Below the pieces are notes generated by a model that ran no database searches, was not told the DNA's origin, and was given only the letters and a program-made list of their open reading frames with translations. Of a stretch of 40,028 nucleotides of DNA, positions 1 to 9,435 are shown one piece after another. Made by a program: the position numbers and the translations under genes. The stretch is from Chalciporus piperatus (Eukaryota > Basidiomycota > Agaricomycetes > Boletales > Boletaceae): positions 1 through 40,028 of the forward strand of contig JBBPTG010000223.1 of NCBI GenBank assembly GCA_038093975.1. Reading direction: 5' to 3'. The first letter of the stretch is position 1. The number at the start of each line of letters is the position of its first letter.

Positions 1-182
1 CCTTAGCTTCACTTCCTGCCCTTCCTCTTGGCAGCGCTACCCCTACTCGTGAGTCTACCTCCTACCCTTTTTCTTCCTACCACCTTCCCTCTGCCACACC
101 TCCTTCCTACCCGGCATTCACTGTTCATACTTTCCTGTCTTGCCGCCTACCTCCTATGCCCTTCGCCCTTTACCCGTTCTGA

Positions 183-1187
183 CCTCCTCTGGCAGTCTTG
201 CCCGCTCGGGATCTGATAACCGACCCTTCTCATCTCCTTGGGCTGGTCTCCCGCCCTCGTCCTCCCCCCCTTTCCGCTCCTCCTACTGGGAGCTCCTCGT
301 CCCTCATCGATGTGGACGACCTCATCGATCACCCTCACGTCGTGCGCCTCTTGCGCGAGGGCTGGTCCACCCACATCCCTATTCATTGCCTAGCCTCTGC
401 TTCCTCCCGCGCTCTCTCCCACTTTACTGGGACTGTGCCAGCAGTGAAGGATGAGGACGAATTCCACATGTCGAAGGAGGTGTACCGCGAGGGGGCCGCC
501 ATATTCCCCCGTCTCATTCGTGCTCATCTGCCGAATACCAATGCGAATGCTATCGCTGATGCATTCAAGGCTCATTTCTCCCGCATTACCTCCTCACACG
601 ATTTCTCTCGCGACTTTGAGGTTTGGAAACTCTACTGCATCCATTTCCGTCGCACCTACGTTCAGAACTCCTCCCGTTTCAACCCGGCTGACCTGCACTT
701 GGGCCTTCGTTCTTGGTGTCATAACCAGATCAGGCTGAGGGAGGACGTCTCTCAGGCTTCTCGCCTCGACGCCATCGAGTCTCTGGTTCGAGGTCTGCCC
801 TTTCGGGCCTCATCCTCAGGCTCGAGACCTCCCGCTCCTGCCCCCTCCATCTCGTCCTCGTCGTCCTTTCCTTCGAGCAGCAGCGCTTCCTCTGTCACCG
901 CTGCTCGTACCCCCTCTCGTACCTCCATCCCTTGGGTTTCCGAGAAGCACGGCAAGTGTTTCGTCTGCCTCGGCCCCCATTTCACCAAGGAATGCCCCTC
1001 CCCCTCTAACGGTTGGGTCACGCGCAACTCCAAGGGCGTCTGGGTCGACGCCCAGAGTCGCTCGTATTGCTACAACTATAACGGCTTGCGAGGCTGCTCG
1101 GTGTCCTCTGGCGACTGCAGGCACCGTCACCTCTGCACCGTCTGCGGATCGAGCGATCACAACGCTCAATCCCACCCTTCCGCCTGA
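183..1187 (+). pseudogene. DIRS/Ngaro-like gag protein with zinc-binding C-terminus
   Basis: This frame is open from just after a TGA at 180-182 to a TGA at 1185-1187. No convincing ATG lies near the 5' end (the first in-frame ATG is near 469), so the true start is either lost or further upstream in another exon or frame. The middle is a helical segment followed by a Ser/Pro-rich linker. The C-terminus has a Cys-x2-Cys-x3-His-x4-Cys knuckle (KCFVC...ECP, near 955-995), a CCCH-like spacing (C-x8-C-x6-C-x3-H, near 1068-1125) and a further C-x2-C...H...H cluster. The role inferred from position is a nucleic-acid-binding structural protein. It overlaps the next frame, which continues as pol. Confidence 0.65.
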
Positions 1188-2903
1188 GCTTTTTCCCATT
1201 GTCACTCCTCTCATCCCAGACAAGTGGGAGGAGCTTCTTCGGGCCTGCGGAGACTCTGTCTGGTCTCGTTTCTCCGATATCCCGCACGGCCTGCGTTTCG
1301 GTTTCCGTCTTGGCGTCTCCTCCTCGATTTCTTCCACTTTCATGCCCCCTAACCATAAATCTTCCCTCGATAATTCCGACTTTGTCTCTGCGCAGATCCA
1401 TAAAGAGATCGAGGCCGGTCGCTACTCTCTCCCTTTCGATCCCGTTTCTCTCGAATCAACCGTTGGTCCTTTCCGCACGTCGCCGCTCGGCGTCGTTTTC
1501 CACTCTGTTTCTGGTAAGCCTCGTCTGATTCAGGACCATTCCTTTCCTCGCAACGACCCTTGCCTACATTCTGTCAACTCCGAGATCGACTCATCCGCTT
1601 TCCCCTGTGATTGGGGCTCATTCTCTGATTGTTTCCTCCTCGTCGCACGTGCTCCTCCTGGGTCTGAGGTCGCCGTTTTTGACGTTGATGCTGCCCATCG
1701 TCGCATGCCCGTCTCCCCCCTGGATCGCTTGCATGTCTGCATTCACTGGAACGGCAAGGTTTTCATTGACCATTGTTGTTGCTTTGGGTGCAGCAGCTCG
1801 TCCGGGATCTTCGGGCACTGTGCGGACGGCATCTCTTGTGTTTTTCGTTTTCGTTCCGTCCAGGATCTCATTAACTGGGCCGACGATTTTGCATTTTTCC
1901 GTTATCCTTCTGGCGTGTCCCCTGATGGATCCTTCATCGTTTGTCTCCGCTTCCTCCCCTACCCTCTCTCGCTGACTTCACCCAGTTTCCCTACGACGCC
2001 TCCCTGATCTGGGACACTGCTGCCGAGCTCGGCTGGCCTTGGGCGCCTAATAAATTTCTCGATTTTGCCTCCTCCTTTCCTTATCTTGGCTTCGTTTGGG
2101 ATCTCGCACATAAGACCGTTTCACTGCCTGAAGCTAAGAAGGCCAAGTACCTCGTCCGCCTCGACTCTTGGCTTCCCTCCCTATCTGTTTCCCACCACGA
2201 CTGCGAAGTCCTCATCGGTACTCTTAATCATTGCACAATCATCCTCGACGGTTCGCGTTCCCGTTTACCTGCACTTTATCGCTTCGCTGCATCTTTTCGT
2301 GACTCCTCACGCTTCGTTCGACGTTCGATCCCCCAGGCCGTCATCCTTGACCTGGACTGGTGGCGTTGCCAATTCAGTTTGCCCTTCTGTGGTCGCCATC
2401 TCTTCGTGCCTCCTTCCCCTCATTCTAGCTCAATTTTCGTCGACGCATCCACCTCTTGGGGAATCGGCTTCGTTTTCGAGGACCGAGGACTGGCTTGGTG
2501 TTTGTCTCCAGGCTGGAAATCGGACGGTCGCGATATCGGCTGGGCAGAGATGGTTGCTGTCGAGCTAGCCCTTCTCGCCGTCGTCGCCGCCGGTTTCCGT
2601 GAGGTCCACTTCATCGTTCGTTCCGATAACCAAGGCGTCGTTGGTGCCCTTGCCGCTGGTCTTTCTCGCAATTCACAGCAGAACACCGTTCTGCGTCGCA
2701 TCCTTAGTGGTTTCCTCGATCATCGTATTTGGTTTTCTGTTTCATATATTCGCTCGGCTGACAACCCTTCCGACGCACCATCTCGCGGTTCTTTTCCCCG
2801 CTCCCTTCGTAACTTTGCGTTCACGCCCACCTTGCCAGCTCCTCTTCGACCCTTCCTCTCCTTGGTGCCCATTCCTTCTCATTCACGCCGTGTGGTTCCC
2901 TGA
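1186..2903 (+). pseudogene. Reverse transcriptase-RNase H of the DIRS/Ngaro-like element, frameshifted
   Basis: Reading starts in frame 1, overlapping the gag stop, and carries the RT palm with FDVDAAHRRMPVSP (first catalytic Asp) and INWADDFAFFRYP (the DD box). Between about 1936 and 1975 the reading moves to frame 3, where the RT thumb-like part and RNase H follow and end at TGA 2901-2903. RNase H shows the four acidic positions in order: IFVDAS, AEMVAVELAL, VRSDNQG and ADNPSDAPSR. In a working element this would be one protein, so the frame change is read as a mutation of this copy. Programmed frameshifting inside an RT domain would be unusual. Homology to the DIRS RT-RH family is inferred from motif order, not from a search. 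Confidence 0.8.
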
Positions 2904-2984
2904 TTCTTGTGTCTCTCTTTTTGTTACTTATCCTACTCGATTCTGTACTTCTTCGTTTTGTAGCAATATATTGTCATTCCATCT

Positions 2985-4085
2985 GTGCCTGCCAGTCTGA
3001 TTCGTGGCCCGGTCAGCCGCGCTGACCTCGTGAGCCTGCACGCTCTTCTGCTCCTTCCTCATGCCATGTCAGCTTACTCGCACCCCCACCTGGCCCATGC
3101 CATTTCCGATCTGCTACCTTCCGCTTGGGCCCCCTCGACCCTCAAGCTGTATCACCGTGGCGTCGTCCGTTTCCGTTCCTGGGCCGCTTCCGAGGGCATT
3201 CCACCCCTTCTCTGTCTTCCCGCTAGCGAATTTGTTCTCTGCGGCTTCGTGGCTTCCTCAGCTCGCTCTCGCTCGGGTGGTGCTATCTGATCTGACATAA
3301 ACGGCGTCCGGGCCTGGCACATCGTCAACGGCGTGTCTTGGTCTGGTGGCTTGCGCCTTGAATATTGCCTGAAATCTGCAGACCGTTGCACCCCGGCGTC
3401 TTCGCGTCGTGCTATCCGCCCCCCGGTGGTGCAGGAGATGCTTGACGTTCTGTGCTCCTCCCTGGATCCTTCCACTCCTCTTTTCGCTGCAGTGCGCGCT
3501 GCCGCTTGTTTCTCGTATTGGGGCCAGTGTCGCCTGGGCGAGGTCCTGCCCGATTCCATCAGGGGATTCCTACCTTCTACCCATCCCACTCCCTCTTCCC
3601 TTCGTCCTTGTACCGCCTCGGGGCTTTCCCGCATCTGCCATCTCCCCTTCACGAAGACTGCGAAGCAGGCTGGGGAAGACATCTTCCTGGGCGCTCAGCG
3701 GGGCCCCTCAAACTCGCTCGCGGCTCTCGACATCCATCTCGCTTTGAACTCACCTTCCCCTTCCGACCACCTCTTTTCTTATGTCGTCGAGGGCGTTGGT
3801 CGCATTCCCCTGACGAAGCGTAAATTTCTGTCGGTATGCAATGCCGTTTGGTCACCTCTGGGTTACCCCAGCATCTCTGGTCACTGTTTTCGTATTGGCG
3901 GCACCACAGAGCTATTGCTTCGTGGTGTGCCACCTCACCTCGTTCAGTTGTTGGGTCGTTGGCGTTCCGACGCCTTTCTTCGTTACTGGCGCTTTGTTGA
4001 GCATATCGCGCCAGCGCACGTTGAGCTTCTGGGAGATCGTGTTTCGTCGCTACCCGCTGTGCTTCCCATTCTGCCTCGTAGTTAG
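2985..4085 (+). pseudogene. Tyrosine recombinase of the DIRS/Ngaro-like element, with one in-frame stop
   Basis: An N-terminal SAM-like core-binding part (2985-3287) and a catalytic part (3291-4085) lie in the same frame, split only by a TGA at 3288-3290. Catalytic-domain signs are an Arg box (SYWGQCRLGEVLP), the His-x-x-Arg box (SGHCFRIGGTTE), the Trp/His position (LLGRWRSDAF) and a Tyr two residues after Arg (LRYWRF). These make it a phage-integrase-type recombinase, the enzyme that inserts circular DIRS-type cDNA. The stop could derive from CGA by a C-to-T change, but this is inference. Start not fixed; the frame is open from 2964. Confidence 0.8.
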
Positions 4086-4399
4086 TCGTGCGCACTGTCT
4101 TTACATAGTCTTTATCTCTGTGTAGACCGTCCTTGTCCGCTTTTGGGTCGCGTTTCGCGTCTCGCACATCCCACTGGGATCGACCTGTCGCCTGTCCTCG
4201 CCGCGTCCTTCGGCCTGTCGGGTTTGGGTGGCCTCGTTGCCCTGGCTCCCGGTCGGTCTTCCTGTCTCTTCCGATTAGATTTCGGGGTCCGACCTCCGGT
4301 CTGAAGGGACAGATTGCCGATCGAAACCCAACATTGGCAGGTGTATGCGCATTTCCCTTCACTTCCCCTCACGTGGACGACACAGCCACGAGTCAGCAA

Positions 4400-4610
4400 T
4401 TCAATGATGTCGGATTAGGGGCTTCAAAGCCACCTGCACTCGCTCGAAGTTTTCCCCCGTATACCTTACAGGCACTGCATTCTGCGGAAACCCGTAGCTG
4501 TCGCAGAGCCATGCACATAAATCCTGGTCAGACTCTGTAACGCCAACTAGTAGCCAAGGCTTGAACCCACATGCCTCCCAGTACCAACAGCGCACCAAAT
4601 GGCCGACTTA
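4400..4610 (-). repeat. Possible tRNA-derived SINE or tRNA relic
   Basis: On the minus strand, positions 4567-4558 match the pol III B box (GGTTCAAGCC), and an A-box-like stretch (TGGTGCGCTGTTGG) lies at about 4597-4584, just upstream. The spacing is tRNA-like but no full cloverleaf could be drawn. Downstream on the same strand there are about 150 bases of non-coding sequence that could be a SINE body. It could be chance or a tRNA relic. Confidence 0.35.
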
Positions 4611-4838
4611 AGGGTTGATTTGGACTGCTGTCATGGTGTAAAATCACTGTGAATTCTATCGATAGAATTCCGCGAGTAGTGAACCGATGGACGATGGACC
4701 GGGGCCGATTATGAACGTTCATGAACCAGGGATGGCAAGGTGATAAACGTCAACGTTAGCCATCGGAAGCGGTCCGAACAACAAGTTGAGCTTGTACACG
4801 TTGGCGAAAACTCGTTGCACCTTGACGAGCTCCGTGCG

Positions 4839-6015
4839 ATGTCTTGGACCGCTTTACCTATCGTCCCGTTCTTCCTAGCATCCCTCCTTGCACTGAATGG
4901 AGTCAAAACGGGCAAACTATCACCAGCTGGCGCTTTCGCGGCGTTCGTGGTTGGTTTCCTGGTGATGGCAACACACGTACGCGCCATAGGCGCATCTCTC
5001 ATTGTATTCTACGTGACAGGATCCAGAGCAACCAAGTGTAAGTTTTGGCATATTAACGGTAGAGCTGGTCTGACGAGCACGCGAAGATGGCAAGCAGCGC
5101 AAAGCTAAGCTCGAAGCAGGGTTCCAAGATGCTGGACATCGAACTGGATGGCAGGTCATTTCCAACAGCCTGGCTGCCTTCATAGCATGTATCATGTGGA
5201 GCGCGATATTCACCCCGGACGCGGTCCCTTGGTCGTTCTTTGCGCAAGCCATGGGCGTTCCTCCTGGGCCTGATGTGTATGACGGCGATGGTTGGTGTCC
5301 GTTGTCGCCTACAGTATCTGGTGGTCTTAGTCGGGCACTCGTATTCGCGACACTGGGGTAAGCATAATTTGCAGATACAGTCGTGGTGATACACGTTGTG
5401 AACGCTCTCACTCAGCCAATTTGCCTGCTGCCTCGGTGACACACTCGCCTCGGAGTTGGGGATCCTGTCAAACTCTCCGCCTATCCTTATTACGACCCTG
5501 AAAGCAGTGCCTCCAGGGACGAATGGTGGTATCTCTGCTGGTGGTACACTGGCATCTGCCATTGGTGGATGTGTTGTTGGGTTCACCCATTTCCTGAGCT
5601 TGGTCGTGGAAAACAGCGCCTGCAGAGCGGAATGGACGAGTTTGCTTCCATCGCTGATTGGTTGGGGAATGGCCGCGGGAGTTCTAGGATCAATGGTGTG
5701 TCCGTCCGACACATGACAATTTGACTATCGTTTGACGTGCCTCAGCTGGATTCATTGCTTGGAGCGACCCTCCAACGTTCTCGCTACTCTGCGGATAAGA
5801 AATGGATCCTTCAGGACGAGTCGACACCAGAAAAGAACGAGTCCGTCAGGGTTATAAGTGGAATGAACGTCTTGACCAATAACCAGGTCTGTCGATTATT
5901 CTTTTTCTTCGCACTTTCATGTCGTGCTGATCGCAATCCGCTGGCGAATCGGATGAGGCAGGTCAATCTCATTTCGTCCACCTTTGCGGCGATTGGTCTG
6001 GCCTTGCTTGCCTAG
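4839..6015 (+). CDS. TMEM19/DUF92 family integral membrane protein
   Basis: Five exons: 4839-5037, 5087-5357, 5416-5695, 5746-5886, 5962-6015, giving 314 residues. The N-terminus holds hydrophobic helices (LPIVPFFLASLLALNGV; AAFVVGFLVMATHVRAIG). Family hallmarks follow: the loop SRATKYGKQRKAKLEAG across intron 1, ACCLGDTLASELGIL after intron 2, KAVPPGTNGGISAGG, the LDSLLGATLQ block after intron 3, and a C-terminal VNLISSTFAAIGLALLA helix. The family includes human TMEM19 and plant VTE6, a phytyl-phosphate kinase; what the fungal members do is not settled, so no reaction is claimed. The ATG at 4839 was chosen because it places the start directly before the first helix, as in the family. All introns are 49-75 nt and GT-AG. 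Confidence 0.9.
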
Positions 6016-6304
6016 AGCTCTCCATCTCAGCAACCGAGGCATTTCCTCCGACTTCGCCGATTCAGACTCCACTGGTTTCACTTTGTTCTAGTGGCGCTTT
6101 CGTGGACGGAAGCATTGTATATCCTTCTTGTCTCATGTCCGAGCGAGTGAATTGTCATACGGGATAGTTTACCGAATTAGGGATCTTGATAAAACATTTG
6201 CTCACGTGTGCTCGGCCCTCCTGTACGTATGAAGTTGACCAACTAAAAACTTTAACCATCCTCGCCCTCTTCCTCTCTCCACAACAGCGAATAAGTAGCC
6301 GACC
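6016..6304. other. Intergenic, presumed 3' UTR and glycogen synthase promoter
   Basis: No gene is seen. Pyrimidine-rich sequence (CTCTTCCTCTCTCC) lies just before the glycogen synthase ATG, as is common at fungal transcription starts. Confidence 0.5.
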
Positions 6305-9029
6305 ATGGCAGAAGAGGTCCAAGATCCACCAAAGCGCGACGTGCACAACCATCTTCTCTTCGAATGTGCTTGGGAGGTCGCCAACAAAGTCGGAGGCATC
6401 TATACCGTCATCAAGACAAAAGTGCCCGTCACCGTCGCAGAATATGGCGATCGATATACGCTCATTGGTCCTTTGATGTATAAAACTGCGCCGATGGAGG
6501 TCGAGGCGCAAGAACCCACCGATCCTGCATTGGCGAGCACTCTCGAGAGTATGCGCGCGCAGGGGGTCAAGTGTCTCTATGGGCGATGGTTGATCGAGGG
6601 TGCGCCGCGGGTGTTGTTGTTTGATATTGGAAGTGCGTTTCATAAATTGGACGAGTGGAAGGGAGATTTGTGGAATTTGGCGGGGATTCCGTCCCCGCCG
6701 CATGACAAGGAGACGAATGATACGGTCACCTTTGGGTATCTCGTCGCTTGGTTCCTTGGAGAGGTATGTCTGTCGTTGCTTGAAGTTCTTTCATGTTGCT
6801 GACTGGTTATGCGTTCTGTGTCGCTTGCTTGATGTTCGTTTGCGGCTGACCTTGGACGTCGGGATGTTTAGTATGTTTCGCGTCAACTACACACCGCCGT
6901 CGTTGCGCACTTCCACGAGTGGCAAGCTGGCGTAGCTATCCCACTCTGCCGGAAGCGACACATCGACATCACCACCGTCTTCACGACGCACGCAACCCTC
7001 CTCGGTCGATACCTCTGCGCAGGCAGTGTCGACTTTTACAACAACCTCCAATACTTTGATGTCGACCACGAGGCTGGCAAACGCGGGATCTACCACCGCT
7101 ACTGCATCGAACGCGCATCTGCACACTGCGCGGACGTTTTCACGACGGTGTCGGAGATCACGGCGTACGAGGCGGAACATCTCCTAAAGCGCAAGCCCGA
7201 TGGTGTGGTACCAAATGGGCTGAACGTCGTCAAGTTCCAGGCAATGCACGAGTTCCAGAACCTGCATGCTACTGCGAAAGCGAAGATACACGAGTTTGTC
7301 AGGGGACACTTTTACGGGCATTATGATTTCGATCTCGAAAATACACTTTATGTTGGTGACTCGAGGTTAATCCGTGGCATTCGTTACTAACCCGGTGGTC
7401 CTGACAGATGTTCACTGCTGGTCGCTACGAATATCGAAACAAGGGGGTGGATATGTTCATTGAATCTCTTGCGCGTAAGCACTGGTTCTTTCTGATAGAC
7501 GATCTTTCATTCACGGCGTCTGTTTGCAGGTCTAAACTTTCGCCTTCAACAATCTGAATCAAAAACGACTGTCGTTGCCTTCATTATCATGCCTGCCGCA
7601 ACAAACTCTTATACGGTCGAGGCCCTGAAAGGGCAGGCGGTCATGAAACAGTTAAAAGATACCGTTACTGAAATACAAAACCGAATCGGTGCTCGCCTAT
7701 TCGATCACGCTGCTAGATATCACGGGTAAGCACTCTCATCTGGTGTATTACGATGGTTCGGATTTGAACGCGCTTGCTTCCTCAGGGAAGGCAAAACCGA
7801 AGTTCATCCAGACAAGCTTCTGTCGGCGGAGGACCAAGTGCTGTTGAAACGGCGGATATTTGCACTCAAACGTAGTTTATATCCGCCGATTGTGACGCAC
7901 AATATGGTGGATGACGCCAACGACCCGATCTTGAACCAACTTCGCCGCGTCAAACTGTTCAACTCCCCATCCGATCGGGTCAAGGTTGTCTTCCATCCCG
8001 ACTTCTTGAACTCGAACAATCCCATCTTGGGCCTCGATTACGAAGAATTCGTTCGAGGTTGCCATTTGGGTGTCTTCCCGAGTTACTACGAACCGTGGGG
8101 TTATACGCCGGCGGAGTGTACGGTGGTGCGTAATTCATCAATCAGAAAAGGTGGTCAATTAGTTGACTGAGTGGTCAGATGGGCATCCCTTCCGTCACCA
8201 CCAATTTGTCTGGATTTGGATGTTTCATGCAAGATCTCATCGAAGGACCAGAAGAGGAAGGCTGCTACATTGTCGACCGGCGTATGCAGTCGGTGGAGCA
8301 ATCGGTCGGCAGCCTGGCGGACTGCATGTTCAGTTTCTGCAACAAGACACGGCGACAACGGATCAACCAGCGCAATCGTGTGGAGCGATTGAGTCCCCTG
8401 CTCGACTGGAAAAACCTTGGGATCGAGTACGCCAAATCGAGACAATTGGCGTTAAGGCGTGCCTATCCTGATGCGTTCCTAAACGCGAGTGGAGATGTTG
8501 ATGACGAGGCACTTGATTGGTTTGGAGGCAGTATGGAGGGATTCCATCCGCTGTCTGCCCCTGCGAGTCCGCGTTTGCGGATGTCTGGGTTTGCTACCCC
8601 AGGTGACATGGGAACGCTGACTGAGGAGGTGAGCGGAATGTCTCAGGTGGTCCCGTGCAGCGTAGAAGGACAGCTTACCCCTTTCCACCCCTGTTCCAGA
8701 TGCAGCGACTGAACACAAGTGATTACCGTGGGTATAACTGGTCGCGGTCGGCCGGGGACGAGGACGATGCGTATCCTTTGTAAGTGGCTATTTTTAATCA
8801 AGGTTAAATCTCTCATCCAAGTGTTCGTTTGTTCATCTCCGCGCTCGTACACAGCCCGTTGGTCATGAAGGTGCGTTCACGCTCGGGATCTGTTCATTCA
8901 GGGGTGAGTACGCCTGGAGGGGGGAGCGTGTTGAAGAGTTTGAGCGAGAGAGATTTACAAAAGGCGGATGCTGCGCTGAGCCAGGTGAATGTGGCAGAGC
9001 CGTCTGTGGTTGGTGCTGCGGCCCCGTAG
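6305..9029 (+). CDS. GSY2: Glycogen [starch] synthase, GT3 family
   Basis: Eight exons: 6305-6763, 6872-7351, 7408-7474, 7530-7725, 7786-8125, 8179-8628, 8700-8779, 8855-9029, giving 748 residues, a little over the usual 700. It transfers glucose from UDP-glucose to growing glycogen chains in the cytosol. Visible signs are the N-terminal [18 protein letters not shown] nucleotide-sugar site, [15 protein letters not shown], the [18 protein letters not shown] block, and the E-x7-E catalytic pair in EPWGYTPAE. The arginine cluster [20 protein letters not shown] is the glucose-6-phosphate response segment of eukaryotic enzymes. The tail ([18 protein letters not shown] and further Ser/Thr-Pro sites) fits phosphorylation control as in yeast Gsy2. 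The donor of intron 2 is the weak GTTGGT. The ATG gives the expected N-terminus. Confidence 0.96.
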
Positions 9030-9435
9030 AGGGTTTCAGAAGAGCGAGAATATCTGAAGGACAAGGTCGCGCAGGGTTTGTGCGCATGGACGATTATGCT
9101 GATATGTATCTACTTGGCACGTTGTACTGGCACGTTGTACTCGAATTCACGTATATGGTTGGCTTTCCAGTTGGGCAGGTTGGCTCGTTCCTGATCAATT
9201 GATTCATCTCGTGTTCGGAGTGACCCGGGTGGATGTAGTCCGGGTTCTTGCGAGATCGACACAGCTTGCCAAGTTCGACATTTTTCCACCCTTGGATTCG
9301 ACTCACTTCGCTTACTTACTACAGCACACCTCACCGTCGCTCACGACGACGACAAGCCTTTGTCGGGCGCTGACCGACGTCGTCTAGGCAATCACAAGGC
9401 TCTACAAGGCTCTCCTTAGACTCTCATCACCAACG
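9030..9435. other. Intergenic between glycogen synthase and PP2C genes
   Basis: No gene is seen. It contains an exact 13-bp tandem pair (GGCACGTTGTACT twice, 9116-9141) and pyrimidine-rich sequence near the next start. Confidence 0.5.
9116..9141. repeat. 13-bp tandem direct repeat, two exact copies
   Basis: GGCACGTTGTACT occurs twice head to tail in the 3' flank of the glycogen synthase gene. No function is apparent; it is probably a small slippage duplication. Confidence 0.8.

Larger units (their letters stand above)
1..4330 (+). mobile_element. Decayed DIRS-order (Ngaro-like) tyrosine-recombinase retrotransposon, left end outside window
   Basis: The order gag-like zinc protein, reverse transcriptase plus RNase H, then tyrosine recombinase on one strand is diagnostic of the DIRS order. 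No methyltransferase is seen, which fits Ngaro-like rather than DIRS1-like elements. No LTR, integrase of the DDE type or aspartic protease was found. The window begins inside the element, so its left terminal repeat is missing; the right end is only estimated, somewhere in the GC-rich non-coding stretch after the recombinase stop at 4085 (about 4100-4340). The coding strand is strongly pyrimidine-rich, unlike the neighbouring genes. One frame shift in the RT and one in-frame TGA in the recombinase show this copy is not autonomous. Confidence 0.85.

Noticed and set aside
1936..1975. Programmed ribosomal frameshift inside the RT
   Set aside because: It lies within the palm-thumb region rather than at a gag-pol border, and no slippery site with a pseudoknot was evident. 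The element also has a nonsense codon, so decay is simpler.
3649..4362. 237-codon minus-strand frame
   Set aside because: It is the complement of the tyrosine recombinase, whose plus-strand motifs are clear. Its composition is Arg/Pro-rich as expected for a shadow.
4558..4597. A complete tRNA gene on the minus strand
   Set aside because: B box and A-like box are present, but I could not fold acceptor and anticodon stems, so only a tRNA-derived repeat is proposed.
5053..5712. 219-codon minus-strand frame
   Set aside because: It lies opposite TMEM19-family exons and crosses their introns; no domain is seen.
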